Of a stretch of DNA of 64,000 nt, positions 52,389 through 61,553 are shown piece by piece. Source of the stretch: Clostridia bacterium (GTDB taxonomy: Bacteria; Bacillota; Clostridia; Peptostreptococcales; Anaerovoracaceae); assembly GCA_902363595.1 (NCBI GenBank), contig CABJAP010000019.1:8264-72263 (forward strand), read 5' to 3'. The position numbers were made by a program, and so were the translations under genes. The notes beneath the pieces were generated by a model. The model was not told the origin of the DNA. It ran no database searches and saw nothing but the letters and a program-made list of their open reading frames with translations. Each line of letters opens with the position of its first letter. The first letter of the stretch is position 1.

Positions 52389-53778
52389 AAGCTGCGCCAT
52401 ACGGCTTTCCAGGCACGAATTTGCCCTGTCCTTTCTGGCCCACATAGATGCCGTTATCGACGATCTTCATGCCTCTTAGGAATACGGTCTCTGGACGGCC
52501 TTTTTGTTCGAATCCTTCGAATGGGCTGTAATCAACGCCTTCCAGGTTATTCTGGGCGCTCATAATTCCCCGGTATTCCGGATCAAAGACGACCAGGTCG
52601 GCATCGTAGCCCACGTCAATGTGGCCTTTTGTATCCAGGCCGTTGATTTTTGCCGGCATGGTGGAGAAGAGATCGACCAGCCTTGTCCTGGAAATTTTTC
52701 CTTCGCAAACGCCGTAGGTCCAGAGAATATTCAACCGGTTCTGCAGGCTCGGCGCTCCATTGGGGATATCGGCAAAGGACTTGCCTTCACCAAATCCCAT
52801 ATGTTTTTGCTCTGCGAAGTCAAAGCCGCAATGGTCGGAGCTGATGGCGTTGAGCCACTTTCTGTCCACAGCCTGCCATAGCGCCTGACGATGCTCCGCA
52901 GTACGCAGGGCCGGCGAACAGACATATTTGGCTCCTTCGAAATTGGGCCGCGCCAAATCTTCCGTATCCAGCACCAGATAGTGGGAGCAGGTTTCGCCAA
53001 AAACAGCTTGTCCCCGATTATATGCCTGCTTGATTTCCTCCAGGGCTTCTTTGCAAGTCACGTGGACCACATAAAGCGGTGCTCCCGCCAGTTCGGCCAG
53101 GTAGATAGCCCTTCTTGTAGCTTCCGCTTCTACCACCGGAGGTCTGGAAACAGCGTGGTAGTAGGGTTCAGTCTTACCCTCGGCAATGAGCTGCTTGGTG
53201 AGGACATCGATCATGTCGGCATTTTCCGCATGGACCATAATCGTGACGCCGGCCTCTTTTCCCTTGCGCAGCGCCTTTAAGATAGCGTCGTCGTCCGCAT
53301 GGAAAAACATTCCCTTGTATGCCATGAACAATTTCATAGTCGGGTACCCCGCCTCGGCCAGCTTAGGTATCTCTTCGATTACTTCATCCCTAGGATCGGT
53401 CATTACGCTGTGGAAGCCATAATCTACCATGGCAATCCCATCCGCATCGGAAGCCTTGTATGCTTCCAGGGTTTCGATCAGGCCTTTTCCTTTTTCCTGA
53501 TTGACGAATTCAATCAGAGTGGTGGTCCCGCCTACTGCGGCAGCGTTGGAGGTCTCGAATCCCCGCACTTTACTGCCATTATAGGTAAAGGAGAAATGTA
53601 CATGCTGGTCAACTCCTCCGGGCAGAACATATTTGCCGGTAGCGTCGACAACTTCGTCATCCGGCCGGTGCCCCAGCCTGGCGCCGATGGCAATGATCTT
53701 TCCGCCGGCTATATACACGTCGCCTTTGAATTCATTTTCTGCAGTAACGATCGTCCCGTTCTTAATTAATACTCCCAT
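52378..53778 (-). CDS. hydA: dihydropyrimidinase / D-hydantoinase
   Basis: The 466-residue enzyme has GGVDQHVHFSF (metal histidines), YPTMKLFMAYKG with the likely carboxylated lysine, IMVHAENADM, YVVHVTCKEA and SSDHCGFDF, a full dihydropyrimidinase pattern. It opens 5,6-dihydrouracil or hydantoin to the N-carbamoyl form in the cytoplasm. The start at 53778 follows AAAGGAGGAACCGACT. It joins with PreT/PreA and the carbamoylases to complete a reductive pyrimidine pathway. No LacI operator was found before it, so control may differ from that of the PreT/PreA operon. Confidence 0.92.
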   Translation of the reverse strand: MGVLIKNGTIVTAENEFKGDVYIAGGKIIAIGARLGHRPDDEVVDATGKYVLPGGVDQHVHFSFTYNGSKVRGFETSNAAAVGGTTTLIEFVNQEKGKGLIETLEAYKASDADGIAMVDYGFHSVMTDPRDEVIEEIPKLAEAGYPTMKLFMAYKGMFFHADDDAILKALRKGKEAGVTIMVHAENADMIDVLTKQLIAEGKTEPYYHAVSRPPVVEAEATRRAIYLAELAGAPLYVVHVTCKEALEEIKQAYNRGQAVFGETCSHYLVLDTEDLARPNFEGAKYVCSPALRTAEHRQALWQAVDRKWLNAISSDHCGFDFAEQKHMGFGEGKSFADIPNGAPSLQNRLNILWTYGVCEGKISRTRLVDLFSTMPAKINGLDTKGHIDVGYDADLVVFDPEYRGIMSAQNNLEGVDYSPFEGFEQKGRPETVFLRGMKIVDNGIYVGQKGQGKFVPGKPYGAAYED

Positions 53779-53918
53779 AGTCGGTTCCTCCTTTTTCATC
53801 ATAGTCATATTTTATCATGGAATTTTTGAGAAAGGTAGCGTTTTCTAAAAATTCCAAAAAAAAGAAGAACTCTGAACAGGGCCTTTTTACAAAGAGGTGT
53901 CTTGCTCCGGCGGACAGC

Positions 53919-54113
53919 TCACTTTTCTTCCAAATTAAGTTCCACTTCCTTTATCCTGCCCAATGCCAAATTTTCAGAAATGTAGACCTGCCCACATACA
54001 GGACATCGTGGAACCTTATGGCTAAAAGAACGATTTAGATAACGAAATTCCACTTTTAGCTCTTCCATTTGTGCCTTGCATTTATCACAGATCAGTTTCC
54101 TTTTTTCTTCCAT
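53919..54113 (-). CDS. small CxxC...CxxC redox protein, DVU_1557-like (copy 2)
   Basis: The 64-residue protein has ICDKCKAQMEEL near residue 9 and RCPVCGQVYISENL near residue 38, the same four-cysteine layout as the protein at 17140-17337. The start at 54113 lies inside the 3' end of the oxidoreductase gene (29-nt overlap), consistent with coupled translation. It is the last gene of the second module. Confidence 0.73.
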   Translation of the reverse strand: MEEKRKLICDKCKAQMEELKVEFRYLNRSFSHKVPRCPVCGQVYISENLALGRIKEVELNLEEK

Positions 54114-56385
54114 TCCAAACACGCTCCAGTTCAATCTTCATTCTGTGGCTGTAAGCATCGAGTACTACATATTCTCCATCTTCTTTGCGGTATTCTACCC
54201 AAAAGGTAAGATAACCGGACTCTCGATAGCAGGTAAAGCTGGCTCTTGCCGGATCATATACACGCCGGCCGGTCGTTTCACCCAGTTTAATTACCTGGCA
54301 CACATCCTCTTCCAGGATTTTAAGAGTATTCATCTTTTCTTGCGTTTTCGCCCCGATTTTCAGGCGATACTGATCGGGTTGTGGATCATTTCTCATTTCT
54401 TGTCCCCATATCTCCTGCAACAACTGTTCTTTTAAATTTAGACGGTTTTGGCGTCGTTTGCTCCAGTTGGGCAACTGCTCCTCTTCTGTTCCCGCTGGAA
54501 AAAATAATTGCAGCAGATGCAGTGTCTTCTTTCCCTCTCCTTTAAAAGTATCTCTGCAATTGATGCAGTATACAAGATATGGATTTTGGCTGAGTGAGCA
54601 TCTGTTTTTTATTACATCGGAATAATAATCCGTATTAACCTCAGAAATCTGTCCGCCATAACCGCAGCAGCCGTGTTTTTCTCCTTGCGGCAGTTCTTCC
54701 ACAAGCAAGCCTGCTCTTTTGGCCAGATTTCTGACCGCTTTTTGTATTTTTCTTTCATGACGAGCGCTGCAGGGATCAAAGACAGAAAAGGTTTCACCCG
54801 TTTTCATTAATTCTTTTTCCTCTTCCGGCGGACATTCCCAGGAATCCATAAGCTCATAAAGTGTCACTGTTTCAATCTCAGGCAGATATTTTCGCAAGTG
54901 TTTTTCACAGGAAATACAAGCTGTAATCAGAATTGGCCGCCCCAGGCTCTCCCATTTTTTCCGCAGCCCATCAATCACATTCTGGTGCTCCGTTTCATCC
55001 CCTGCCCATTCCGCAGGCAGACCGCAGCAGCTTAAAAGCAAACCTGTATCCGGCCGCTTTGATAAAAGCCAGCGATATGGCTCCATCACATAATGCGGCT
55101 CTGAGGCTCCCAATTGACATCCTGGAAAAAAAGCATAGCAGCAGTCTTTCTGGCCCGGCGCCCGCTTTGTGATTGCTGCGGGTTCACGATTGGCAAATTC
55201 CATATCCCGCAGCCAAAATTGGTGATAAGGCCCCGGGATTGTCCCTTGCCGGTGAAGGGCACGCCTGGCTTCCAGAAACATCGCGCCTGTATCGATCCCC
55301 TCCGGACAGATCTCTTTGCAGAGCCCGCACTGGGTGCAGGTATTGATCATGCGCTTGGCAGGGGTTTTCTTTATAATAGAAGGCGAGGCAGAAAAAGCTA
55401 CCGTCGCCATTACATCATCCCTCAGCCGTTTGGGTTCTTTACTGTGGTAGCGGCTGACGTCACAATAATAGGTACAAGCATTACACTTGCAGCGCATACA
55501 CCGCCTGGCCTCTGCCGTTGCTTCTCCCTGGGCGAAAAGCCCATGATCCGTAGCATGTACCGCAGGTTTCTTTTGCTGTGCGGACAAATCCGCCTTTCCC
55601 CTGCAAGGATTACTGCCGGCCGGACATACCGCCTTCCCTGTTTTAAAGAAGTTTCCTATATTTTTCGCCATCTCAAGTCCCCGTGCAATGGCACTGACAG
55701 GATCTTCGCCTGTAAGTGCGCCGCCTGCAAAGATACCCATTCCTTGCTCCGAAATATAGCAGCTGTCATCTCTGTTCAATGCACCAAAATCCTGTCCATT
55801 CTTCCCCGTGGCAATATATACGGCTTCCATTCCGCAGTCCCGAAGTTCTTCCAGGTTTCGAATCTCTGCATTGCAAAATAAGTTGTATTGTTCAAATTGG
55901 AATTGCCTTTCAATATCCTCCAGGAATATGGAAGAAGGGAGTCGTTCCCAAAGAACGCCTCCCCATTTATCTGTTTTTTCCCAGATCGTTACTTCGTACT
56001 TTTCCTGAGCCAATCGCAGCGCACAGGCCAGCCCGCTGCCTCCTGCTCCGATGATTCCCACCTTCCGGTTTCTGGCAGGGAGGTTATAGTACTGCGGCTC
56101 TTTTTTTTCTGTCTTTGCAGCACAGGTTTTTTCCAGCAGATTCAACTGCACTGGCTGGTCCAATTGTCTTCTCTGGCAGGCCGATGCGCAATACTCGGGG
56201 CACAGCGCAGCTACAACGCCAGGAAAACCAAATGCATCCTGTAACGTTCTATAAGCGGAATGATAGTTGCCTGCTTCCATCTTTGTAATGAATTTTGGCA
56301 CATCCAGGTGAAACGGGCACCTGCCAGTGCAGAAAGGCTTTTCATCCTGCCTGCAAACGTCATATTGTCTGAAGTGTTTTTCCAT
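54085..56385 (-). CDS. FAD/NAD(P) oxidoreductase fused to Fe-S and CCG domains (copy 2)
   Basis: The 766-residue protein mirrors the gene at 17334-19550: CTGRCPFHLDVP and CPEYCASACQRR at the start, GIIGAGGSGLACALRL for FAD, CMRCKCNACTYYC, a ferredoxin-type CTQCGLCKEICPEG, and CCG motifs FFPGCQLGASEP, SCCGLPAEWAG and GCCGYGG. It probably links the adjacent molybdenum hydroxylase to a pyridine nucleotide or low-potential carrier. It is 20 bp downstream of the hydroxylase gene. Confidence 0.84.
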   Translation of the reverse strand: MEKHFRQYDVCRQDEKPFCTGRCPFHLDVPKFITKMEAGNYHSAYRTLQDAFGFPGVVAALCPEYCASACQRRQLDQPVQLNLLEKTCAAKTEKKEPQYYNLPARNRKVGIIGAGGSGLACALRLAQEKYEVTIWEKTDKWGGVLWERLPSSIFLEDIERQFQFEQYNLFCNAEIRNLEELRDCGMEAVYIATGKNGQDFGALNRDDSCYISEQGMGIFAGGALTGEDPVSAIARGLEMAKNIGNFFKTGKAVCPAGSNPCRGKADLSAQQKKPAVHATDHGLFAQGEATAEARRCMRCKCNACTYYCDVSRYHSKEPKRLRDDVMATVAFSASPSIIKKTPAKRMINTCTQCGLCKEICPEGIDTGAMFLEARRALHRQGTIPGPYHQFWLRDMEFANREPAAITKRAPGQKDCCYAFFPGCQLGASEPHYVMEPYRWLLSKRPDTGLLLSCCGLPAEWAGDETEHQNVIDGLRKKWESLGRPILITACISCEKHLRKYLPEIETVTLYELMDSWECPPEEEKELMKTGETFSVFDPCSARHERKIQKAVRNLAKRAGLLVEELPQGEKHGCCGYGGQISEVNTDYYSDVIKNRCSLSQNPYLVYCINCRDTFKGEGKKTLHLLQLFFPAGTEEEQLPNWSKRRQNRLNLKEQLLQEIWGQEMRNDPQPDQYRLKIGAKTQEKMNTLKILEEDVCQVIKLGETTGRRVYDPARASFTCYRESGYLTFWVEYRKEDGEYVVLDAYSHRMKIELERVWNGRKKETDL

Positions 56386-56405
56386 GATTCGTCCACTCTC
56401 TCGAT

Positions 56406-59261
56406 TTAAACCGGATTATTTTTGAGTCTTTCAATTTCGTCATAGAAATCCGGTCCCAGATAGTATTTCTTCGGTGGATCAATCCTGCCTCCGGCAGCCA
56501 GAAGCTCTAATCCGGCCTTGACCTTTTGCGGGGTCGCAGGCAATTCATACACCCTTACACCACAGGCATTATTGATTGCGTTTATTACTGCCATATGATC
56601 GCCGGACTGGAATGCTTCCGATGCTCCTGAAGAGCCGAACGGCCCCCGCTCGTCGAATCCATCCATATGAATCACGTCCATCTTATCCGGTATTTCCTTG
56701 ATATATGGCACGCCTGCAAGAAACATATTCGTATCTTTTCGGACATCTTCGTAATTCTCGCTGAGCGCAAACCCGATGGAATGCGATATTCCGCCGTAGG
56801 CCTGCCCGTCCACCGCCTGGATATTACCAACTTTACCTACCCAGTCCACACATGTCATACCGAGAACGGTGGTCTTTCCAGTGGCAACATCTACTTCTAT
56901 TTCTGCCATATACAGTGCATAGGTGTACGCATAGCTGCAGCTGCCCTGTCCGGTGTTTGGATCCGGCAGAAGGAAACAATCCCATTCCGCTTCCGCTACC
57001 CAGTTGCCTTCATAGCAGGTAGGGATCCCTTCATTTATCATTTCCTCGTATGTACGGTAGCTTCCGTCTTCCTTTCTCATGGCATTTGCAAGTTTCTGCG
57101 CTGCCAGGATACTCGCTTTCCCATTCACAAAGTGGGATCGGGAGCCTGCGGACTCTCCAGTATTGGGACAGAGTTTCGTATCTGCCTGAACCAGTCGGAT
57201 GTTGTCCGGAGTAACATCAGGGAAGTAAGGTTTTAACGCCTCAAGGGTACAGATCAGCGAGCCTTGGTCCCCGCCTTGTCCCTGGTCCTGCCAGGTATCG
57301 TATTTAATAAACTTGCCGTCTCCGGCCAGCTCGATTGCCACATTGGCAAAGTCATCGGATCCAAGCCCTACGTTATAGCCGCCCCAGGCAAGCCCTACAC
57401 CGCGTCGTTTCACCGGAGTATCCTGATTCTTTACTTCTTCAACTGCTTTATCATAAAGCGGTTTCATTTTGTCCATCATTTCTTCCATTGGATACTGCAG
57501 AAATTCCGAACTGTTGACATTGGTCTGACCACTTCTGGCGATGTTCTTGTATCTGAATTCGAATGGATCCATGCCGATCTGTTCCGCTAACATGTCAACC
57601 AGAGCCTCGCCGCTGGTATAAGCCTGCGGCGACCCGTATCCCCGATAAGGGACACCGGCAGAATGATTTGTAACTGCTGCTCTGCACAGCCCCAGTGCAT
57701 TTGGTATATAGTATGGGAAAAAGATAAAGCGGGCAATTTTAAATAATAAGTCGTCGCCCAGCGCCGGGTCATATCCGTGGTCCACACCAACATCGAATTC
57801 GCCTGCTATGATTTTTCCATCTTTATCGCAGGCAAGACGGCCGTTGGTATAAGATGGCGCACGCTTGCCACTGAATGCCATGAACTGCTCATAGTCCATA
57901 TGCAGCGCAACAGGCATTTGCATCACCTTGCATGCAATGGCCGCCAATGCATAGGAGGCAGCATTCATTGCCCAGCCAAAGGAGCCCCCCGTAGGGTTTT
58001 CGACCACACGGACCTGTTCCACATCCAGCCCCACTGCCTGGGCGATATCGTCACGGTCGAAATAGGTGGTCATGGATTTGCATTGTACCGTCAGCAGTCC
58101 ATCTTCATCATAGTAGGCCTGGATCGTGTCTCCTTCGATGGACATATGGGGCTCTCTGGAAGAGTAAAAACTGCCTTCCACTGCATAAGGGGCATCATCA
58201 ATGATCTCAGGAACCTTTTCAGAATTTCCCTTATGGAGCGGCTGCCACGTATAAATGTTTTCCATGTTCGGATGGACTCTGTCCGCGCCGGGCATAACAG
58301 CTTCCAGATAACTCATGTATTCCGGCAGCTGTTCAATCTCGACCTTTACCGCGGCAGCGGCTTCTTTGGCATGGTCCTTTGTATCCGCGACCACCATGGC
58401 CACCACATTTCCCCAGTTAACAATCGTTTCATCCGCCAGCAATTGGTGCACCTGTTCCATGGCAATTGTATGCGGTGAAAACTGGAACATCATCAGGCGG
58501 TTCGGGCCGTCTACATCATAGGCAGTGATGACCTTTTTCACCCCGGTCATTTTCTCCGCTTCGCTGTAATCAATACCGATAATTTTTGCATGGCTGGCCG
58601 CTCTGGGCATGACCAGTTCTACGTGCAAAGTCTCCGCCGGCATCTTCAGCGCGATGTCATCACCGTAATCACAGACACCGCAAGCCTTGGCCATAGCGTT
58701 TGGACGCGCCACAGGTTTGCCATAATAATTGCCCACATCTGCTTTATAGTCGTATGTGATATCATGAAATGTTTTTTCACCGCGCATGATGGCAGCAGCT
58801 TCCATGACTGCGTCTACGATCTGTTTATACCCGGTGCAGCGGCAGACATTTCTGTTTTTCTGGAAACAATCCCTCACTTCTTCTCTCGTAGGGTTTGCGT
58901 TTTCCTGCAAAAGTGCATACGCGGAAATAATAAACCCCGGCGAACAGAAGCCGCATTGAACGGCTCCCATGTGCACCATAGCGTATTGAAGCGGATGCGG
59001 ATTCATGGGGTTTCCGATTCCTTCAATGGTAATGACCTTGCTGTACTCTTGGATATTCTTAATTTTTCTGGTGCAGGAACGTCTTACTTTTCCATCCAAT
59101 ATGACCGAACATGCGCCGCAGACACCGGCGCCGCATCCAACTTTTGTCCCCGTCAGTCCGAGGCGCCGGAGGATATCTGCCAGAGTATCCTTATTCGGGT
59201 CGCAGATAAACATCCGATCCGCCCCGTTGATGTTCAGAGTCATTTTTCTTAATTGTTTCAT
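56406..59261 (-). CDS. one-chain molybdenum hydroxylase / aldehyde oxidoreductase (copy 2)
   Basis: The 951-residue protein repeats the layout of copy 1: [2Fe-2S] sites (VGCGAGVCGACSVI, QCGFCSPGF, VCRCTGYK) and molybdopterin domains with GGSFGWAMNA, RGYGSPQAY, GQGGDQGS and GPFGSSGASEAFQS. It lacks a FAD domain. The first 160 residues share about 65 percent with copy 1 by eye. The start follows GGGGGTCTTTA. No sigma-54 promoter or ATGC-N6-GCAT site was found before it, unlike copy 1. It would oxidise an aldehyde or hydroxylate an N-heterocycle. Confidence 0.88.
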   Translation of the reverse strand: MKQLRKMTLNINGADRMFICDPNKDTLADILRRLGLTGTKVGCGAGVCGACSVILDGKVRRSCTRKIKNIQEYSKVITIEGIGNPMNPHPLQYAMVHMGAVQCGFCSPGFIISAYALLQENANPTREEVRDCFQKNRNVCRCTGYKQIVDAVMEAAAIMRGEKTFHDITYDYKADVGNYYGKPVARPNAMAKACGVCDYGDDIALKMPAETLHVELVMPRAASHAKIIGIDYSEAEKMTGVKKVITAYDVDGPNRLMMFQFSPHTIAMEQVHQLLADETIVNWGNVVAMVVADTKDHAKEAAAAVKVEIEQLPEYMSYLEAVMPGADRVHPNMENIYTWQPLHKGNSEKVPEIIDDAPYAVEGSFYSSREPHMSIEGDTIQAYYDEDGLLTVQCKSMTTYFDRDDIAQAVGLDVEQVRVVENPTGGSFGWAMNAASYALAAIACKVMQMPVALHMDYEQFMAFSGKRAPSYTNGRLACDKDGKIIAGEFDVGVDHGYDPALGDDLLFKIARFIFFPYYIPNALGLCRAAVTNHSAGVPYRGYGSPQAYTSGEALVDMLAEQIGMDPFEFRYKNIARSGQTNVNSSEFLQYPMEEMMDKMKPLYDKAVEEVKNQDTPVKRRGVGLAWGGYNVGLGSDDFANVAIELAGDGKFIKYDTWQDQGQGGDQGSLICTLEALKPYFPDVTPDNIRLVQADTKLCPNTGESAGSRSHFVNGKASILAAQKLANAMRKEDGSYRTYEEMINEGIPTCYEGNWVAEAEWDCFLLPDPNTGQGSCSYAYTYALYMAEIEVDVATGKTTVLGMTCVDWVGKVGNIQAVDGQAYGGISHSIGFALSENYEDVRKDTNMFLAGVPYIKEIPDKMDVIHMDGFDERGPFGSSGASEAFQSGDHMAVINAINNACGVRVYELPATPQKVKAGLELLAAGGRIDPPKKYYLGPDFYDEIERLKNNPV

Positions 59262-59307
59262 TAAAGACCCCCAGTTTTTCTTTCACGTTAATTGTATTTC
59301 CTCTAGA

Positions 59308-60468
59308 TTACATACACAGTTTGAAAATATTAATACAATCCTGAACATTGAGTTCAGCAAGCCCGCCTATCGTACCCTCCGGAAGTGCGGCCTTTGCCAG
59401 TTCTAGGATATCCTCTTCCTTTATACCAATTTGGGCGCCTTTCGTCGGCATCCTAAGGCTCTTGTAAAAGTCTTCTTGTTTTTTTATGCCTTCCAAAATG
59501 ACACCTTCCGGATTGTCCGGATTGTCTTCGATGCCCCAAACCTCAGTAAAATACCTGACAAAACGAGGGATATTGTTCTTATAGACATATCTCATCCATG
59601 CCAGAGTTAAAACGCCGCAGCCGGCGCCATGAGCAGTATCGTAGAAACCGCCTACAGGGGCTTGCAGGATATGCACGACCCAGTCTTGAATACGGCCCAC
59701 ACCGCATGTGTTATTATGTGCCAGGGTACCTGCCCACATCAACTGAGCGCGCGCCTCATAATTTTTCGGGTCATCATTGACCGCAATCGGCGCATATTTG
59801 ATAACGGTTCGAAAAATCCCTTCACACAATTCATCCGTCAGCCCGACATCCTGCCCCGGGGAAAAGTATCTTTCGTGAACATGGCAGAACATATCAACCG
59901 CGCCGCTTGCCGTCTGATAGGCAGGAACGCTGTACGTCAGTTCCGGGTTCATAATTGAAAACTTAGGGCGAATTGCATCCCCATCGTAATTCTTCTTTTC
60001 TTTTCCCTTTGAAATTACACAGCTATTGGAGCCCTCACTGCCAGTTGCGGCAATTGTTAAGACCGTGCCAACCGGAAGAGTTTTTGTGACAATTTGTCCG
60101 CCCTTGAAAAATTTATTCCATGCGTCCCCTTCCGCAAGCTCAATGCCGACAAACTTCGCAGTATCAATGACGCTGCCGCCGCCGATCGCCAGCAATAAGT
60201 CAACGCCTTCCTGTCTGGCGATTTTTGCCGCTTCCATTGCCCGTTCATATGTAGGGTTTGCTTTAATATCTGCAAAATCAACATATGAAAGTCCCTCTTT
60301 CTTTAGTGAAGCAAAGACTCGCTCCATTAATTCATCTTCATAATCCATTCCATAATGGAACGTCATTACTTTCGTTGCGCCGTATTCTTTAATGTACTTT
60401 CCGACATTCTGCTCTTCACCTTTACCAAATATGAAACGGGTCGGGCTATAAAATTCAAAATTTTCCAT
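59308..60468 (-). CDS. iron-containing alcohol dehydrogenase, YqhD/BdhA-like
   Basis: The 386-residue enzyme shows GGGSVIDTAKFVG, TIAATGSEGSNSCV and metal-site stretches MFCHVHERYFSP and GGFYDTAHGAGCG, a form seen in butanol dehydrogenase/YqhD-type aldehyde reductases. It would reduce an aldehyde with NAD(P)H. The start at 60468 follows AGGAGGTGCTTTATT. It sits between the glycyl radical enzyme pair and the molybdenum hydroxylase, which suggests that an aldehyde made by the radical enzyme is split between reduction here and oxidation by the hydroxylase. Confidence 0.85.
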   Translation of the reverse strand: MENFEFYSPTRFIFGKGEEQNVGKYIKEYGATKVMTFHYGMDYEDELMERVFASLKKEGLSYVDFADIKANPTYERAMEAAKIARQEGVDLLLAIGGGSVIDTAKFVGIELAEGDAWNKFFKGGQIVTKTLPVGTVLTIAATGSEGSNSCVISKGKEKKNYDGDAIRPKFSIMNPELTYSVPAYQTASGAVDMFCHVHERYFSPGQDVGLTDELCEGIFRTVIKYAPIAVNDDPKNYEARAQLMWAGTLAHNNTCGVGRIQDWVVHILQAPVGGFYDTAHGAGCGVLTLAWMRYVYKNNIPRFVRYFTEVWGIEDNPDNPEGVILEGIKKQEDFYKSLRMPTKGAQIGIKEEDILELAKAALPEGTIGGLAELNVQDCINIFKLCM

Positions 60469-60514
60469 AATAAAGCACCTCCTAAATCTTGCTTTTAATT
60501 CGTCTTTTTTTATT

Positions 60515-60539
60515 GCACTGCCGCGGCAAGCGGCAGTGC
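60515..60539 (-). other. strong intercistronic stem-loop
   Basis: GCACTGCCGC (60515-60524) pairs perfectly with GCGGCAGTGC (60530-60539) around 5 nt. On the minus strand no T-run follows (AATAAAAAAAG), so it is not a typical terminator and may stabilise or process the mRNA between the activase and alcohol dehydrogenase genes. Confidence 0.6.
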
Positions 60540-60611
60540 GCATCAAATGAAACTTGATATCTTATTATAAGGGTCTTGTCTTGAAGGTCCCGTCCGGGCA
60601 AATCTCCTTCA

Positions 60612-61547
60612 TCAGGCCTTTGACCCTCCTTCACTGGCATCCAGTCCGCAGCTCAGAAACAACTCTAATGCCGCATCGATCTTCTCATCTGACGGAGGCT
60701 CCAAATCCTCAAATGGATAAGGCCTTCCAATGGCCTGCCATTTAGAGGTGCCCGCCTGATGAAAGGGCAGAATGTTCAGCCTGGTGATGTTGTTTCTGAC
60801 TGCAATATCTGCGACAGCCTGCAGCGATTCCTTATCATCGTTGACTCCGGGGATGAGCGGAAAGCGGATAACGATGTCCTTTTCCATCTCGCTGATTCGC
60901 CGCAGGTTTTCAAGAATCAGCGAATTTCCATGGCCGGTATAAACGCGGCTTTGTTCATCAAAAGGAACTTTAATGTCGAACAAGACAAGGTCGGCCAATT
61001 CAATAATCCCCTTGAAATTCTCCCAGTGGCAATAGCCGCAGGTTTCGATTGCTGTGTGGGCTTTGTGCCTCTTCAGTTTCTTTAAAAGATTGATGGCAAA
61101 TTCGTTTTGCACCGTACACTCGCCGCCAGACAATGTAATCCCGCCGCCGCTCTTTTTGTAGAAAATTTCGTCCTCCATTAATTTGTCAAAGACTTCATCG
61201 ACAGTCATGTATGTACCGGATATTTTCAGAGCCCCGCTGTAACAGGTTTTTGTACAGTCTCCGCACCCATTACAAATATCCCGACTGACTTTAATACTCT
61301 TTTCCGCAATTGTAATGGCGTTTTTTGTGCATGCTGTCACACATTTGCCACAGCCAATACATTCTCCCGGATTATGCAAAAGTTCAGGGCGTATATCCCA
61401 CGTTTCAGGATTTTGACACCACTTGCATTGAAGCGGACAACCTTTAAAGAACGCCATCGTTCTCACGCCGGGGCCATCATGCACTGTAAATTTCTGTATG
61501 CCTGTAATAATCCCAAACTCACCGCTGCGCAGTTTACCGCTTTCCAT
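60612..61547 (-). CDS. glycyl radical enzyme activating protein (radical SAM)
   Basis: The 311-residue enzyme has the radical SAM motif KGCPLQCKWC with the CxxxCxxC cysteines, plus two ferredoxin-type sites (CIGCGKCVTACTKNA and CNGCGDCTKTCYSG), typical of activases for glycyl radical enzymes of the dehydratase/decarboxylase group. It abstracts a hydrogen from the glycine of the enzyme encoded immediately upstream. The gap between them is 6 bp. Confidence 0.92.
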   Translation of the reverse strand: MESGKLRSGEFGIITGIQKFTVHDGPGVRTMAFFKGCPLQCKWCQNPETWDIRPELLHNPGECIGCGKCVTACTKNAITIAEKSIKVSRDICNGCGDCTKTCYSGALKISGTYMTVDEVFDKLMEDEIFYKKSGGGITLSGGECTVQNEFAINLLKKLKRHKAHTAIETCGYCHWENFKGIIELADLVLFDIKVPFDEQSRVYTGHGNSLILENLRRISEMEKDIVIRFPLIPGVNDDKESLQAVADIAVRNNITRLNILPFHQAGTSKWQAIGRPYPFEDLEPPSDEKIDAALELFLSCGLDASEGGSKA

Positions 61548-61553
61548 TCTTTC

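Noticed and set aside
53820..53918. Possible terminator after the second small redox gene
   Set aside because: The CTGTTCAG stem is too short and the T-run is not directly next to it.
57777..59252. Long plus-strand frames antisense to molybdenum hydroxylase copy 2
   Set aside because: The same mirrored pattern occurs in copy 1, showing that they result from codon bias rather than separate genes.
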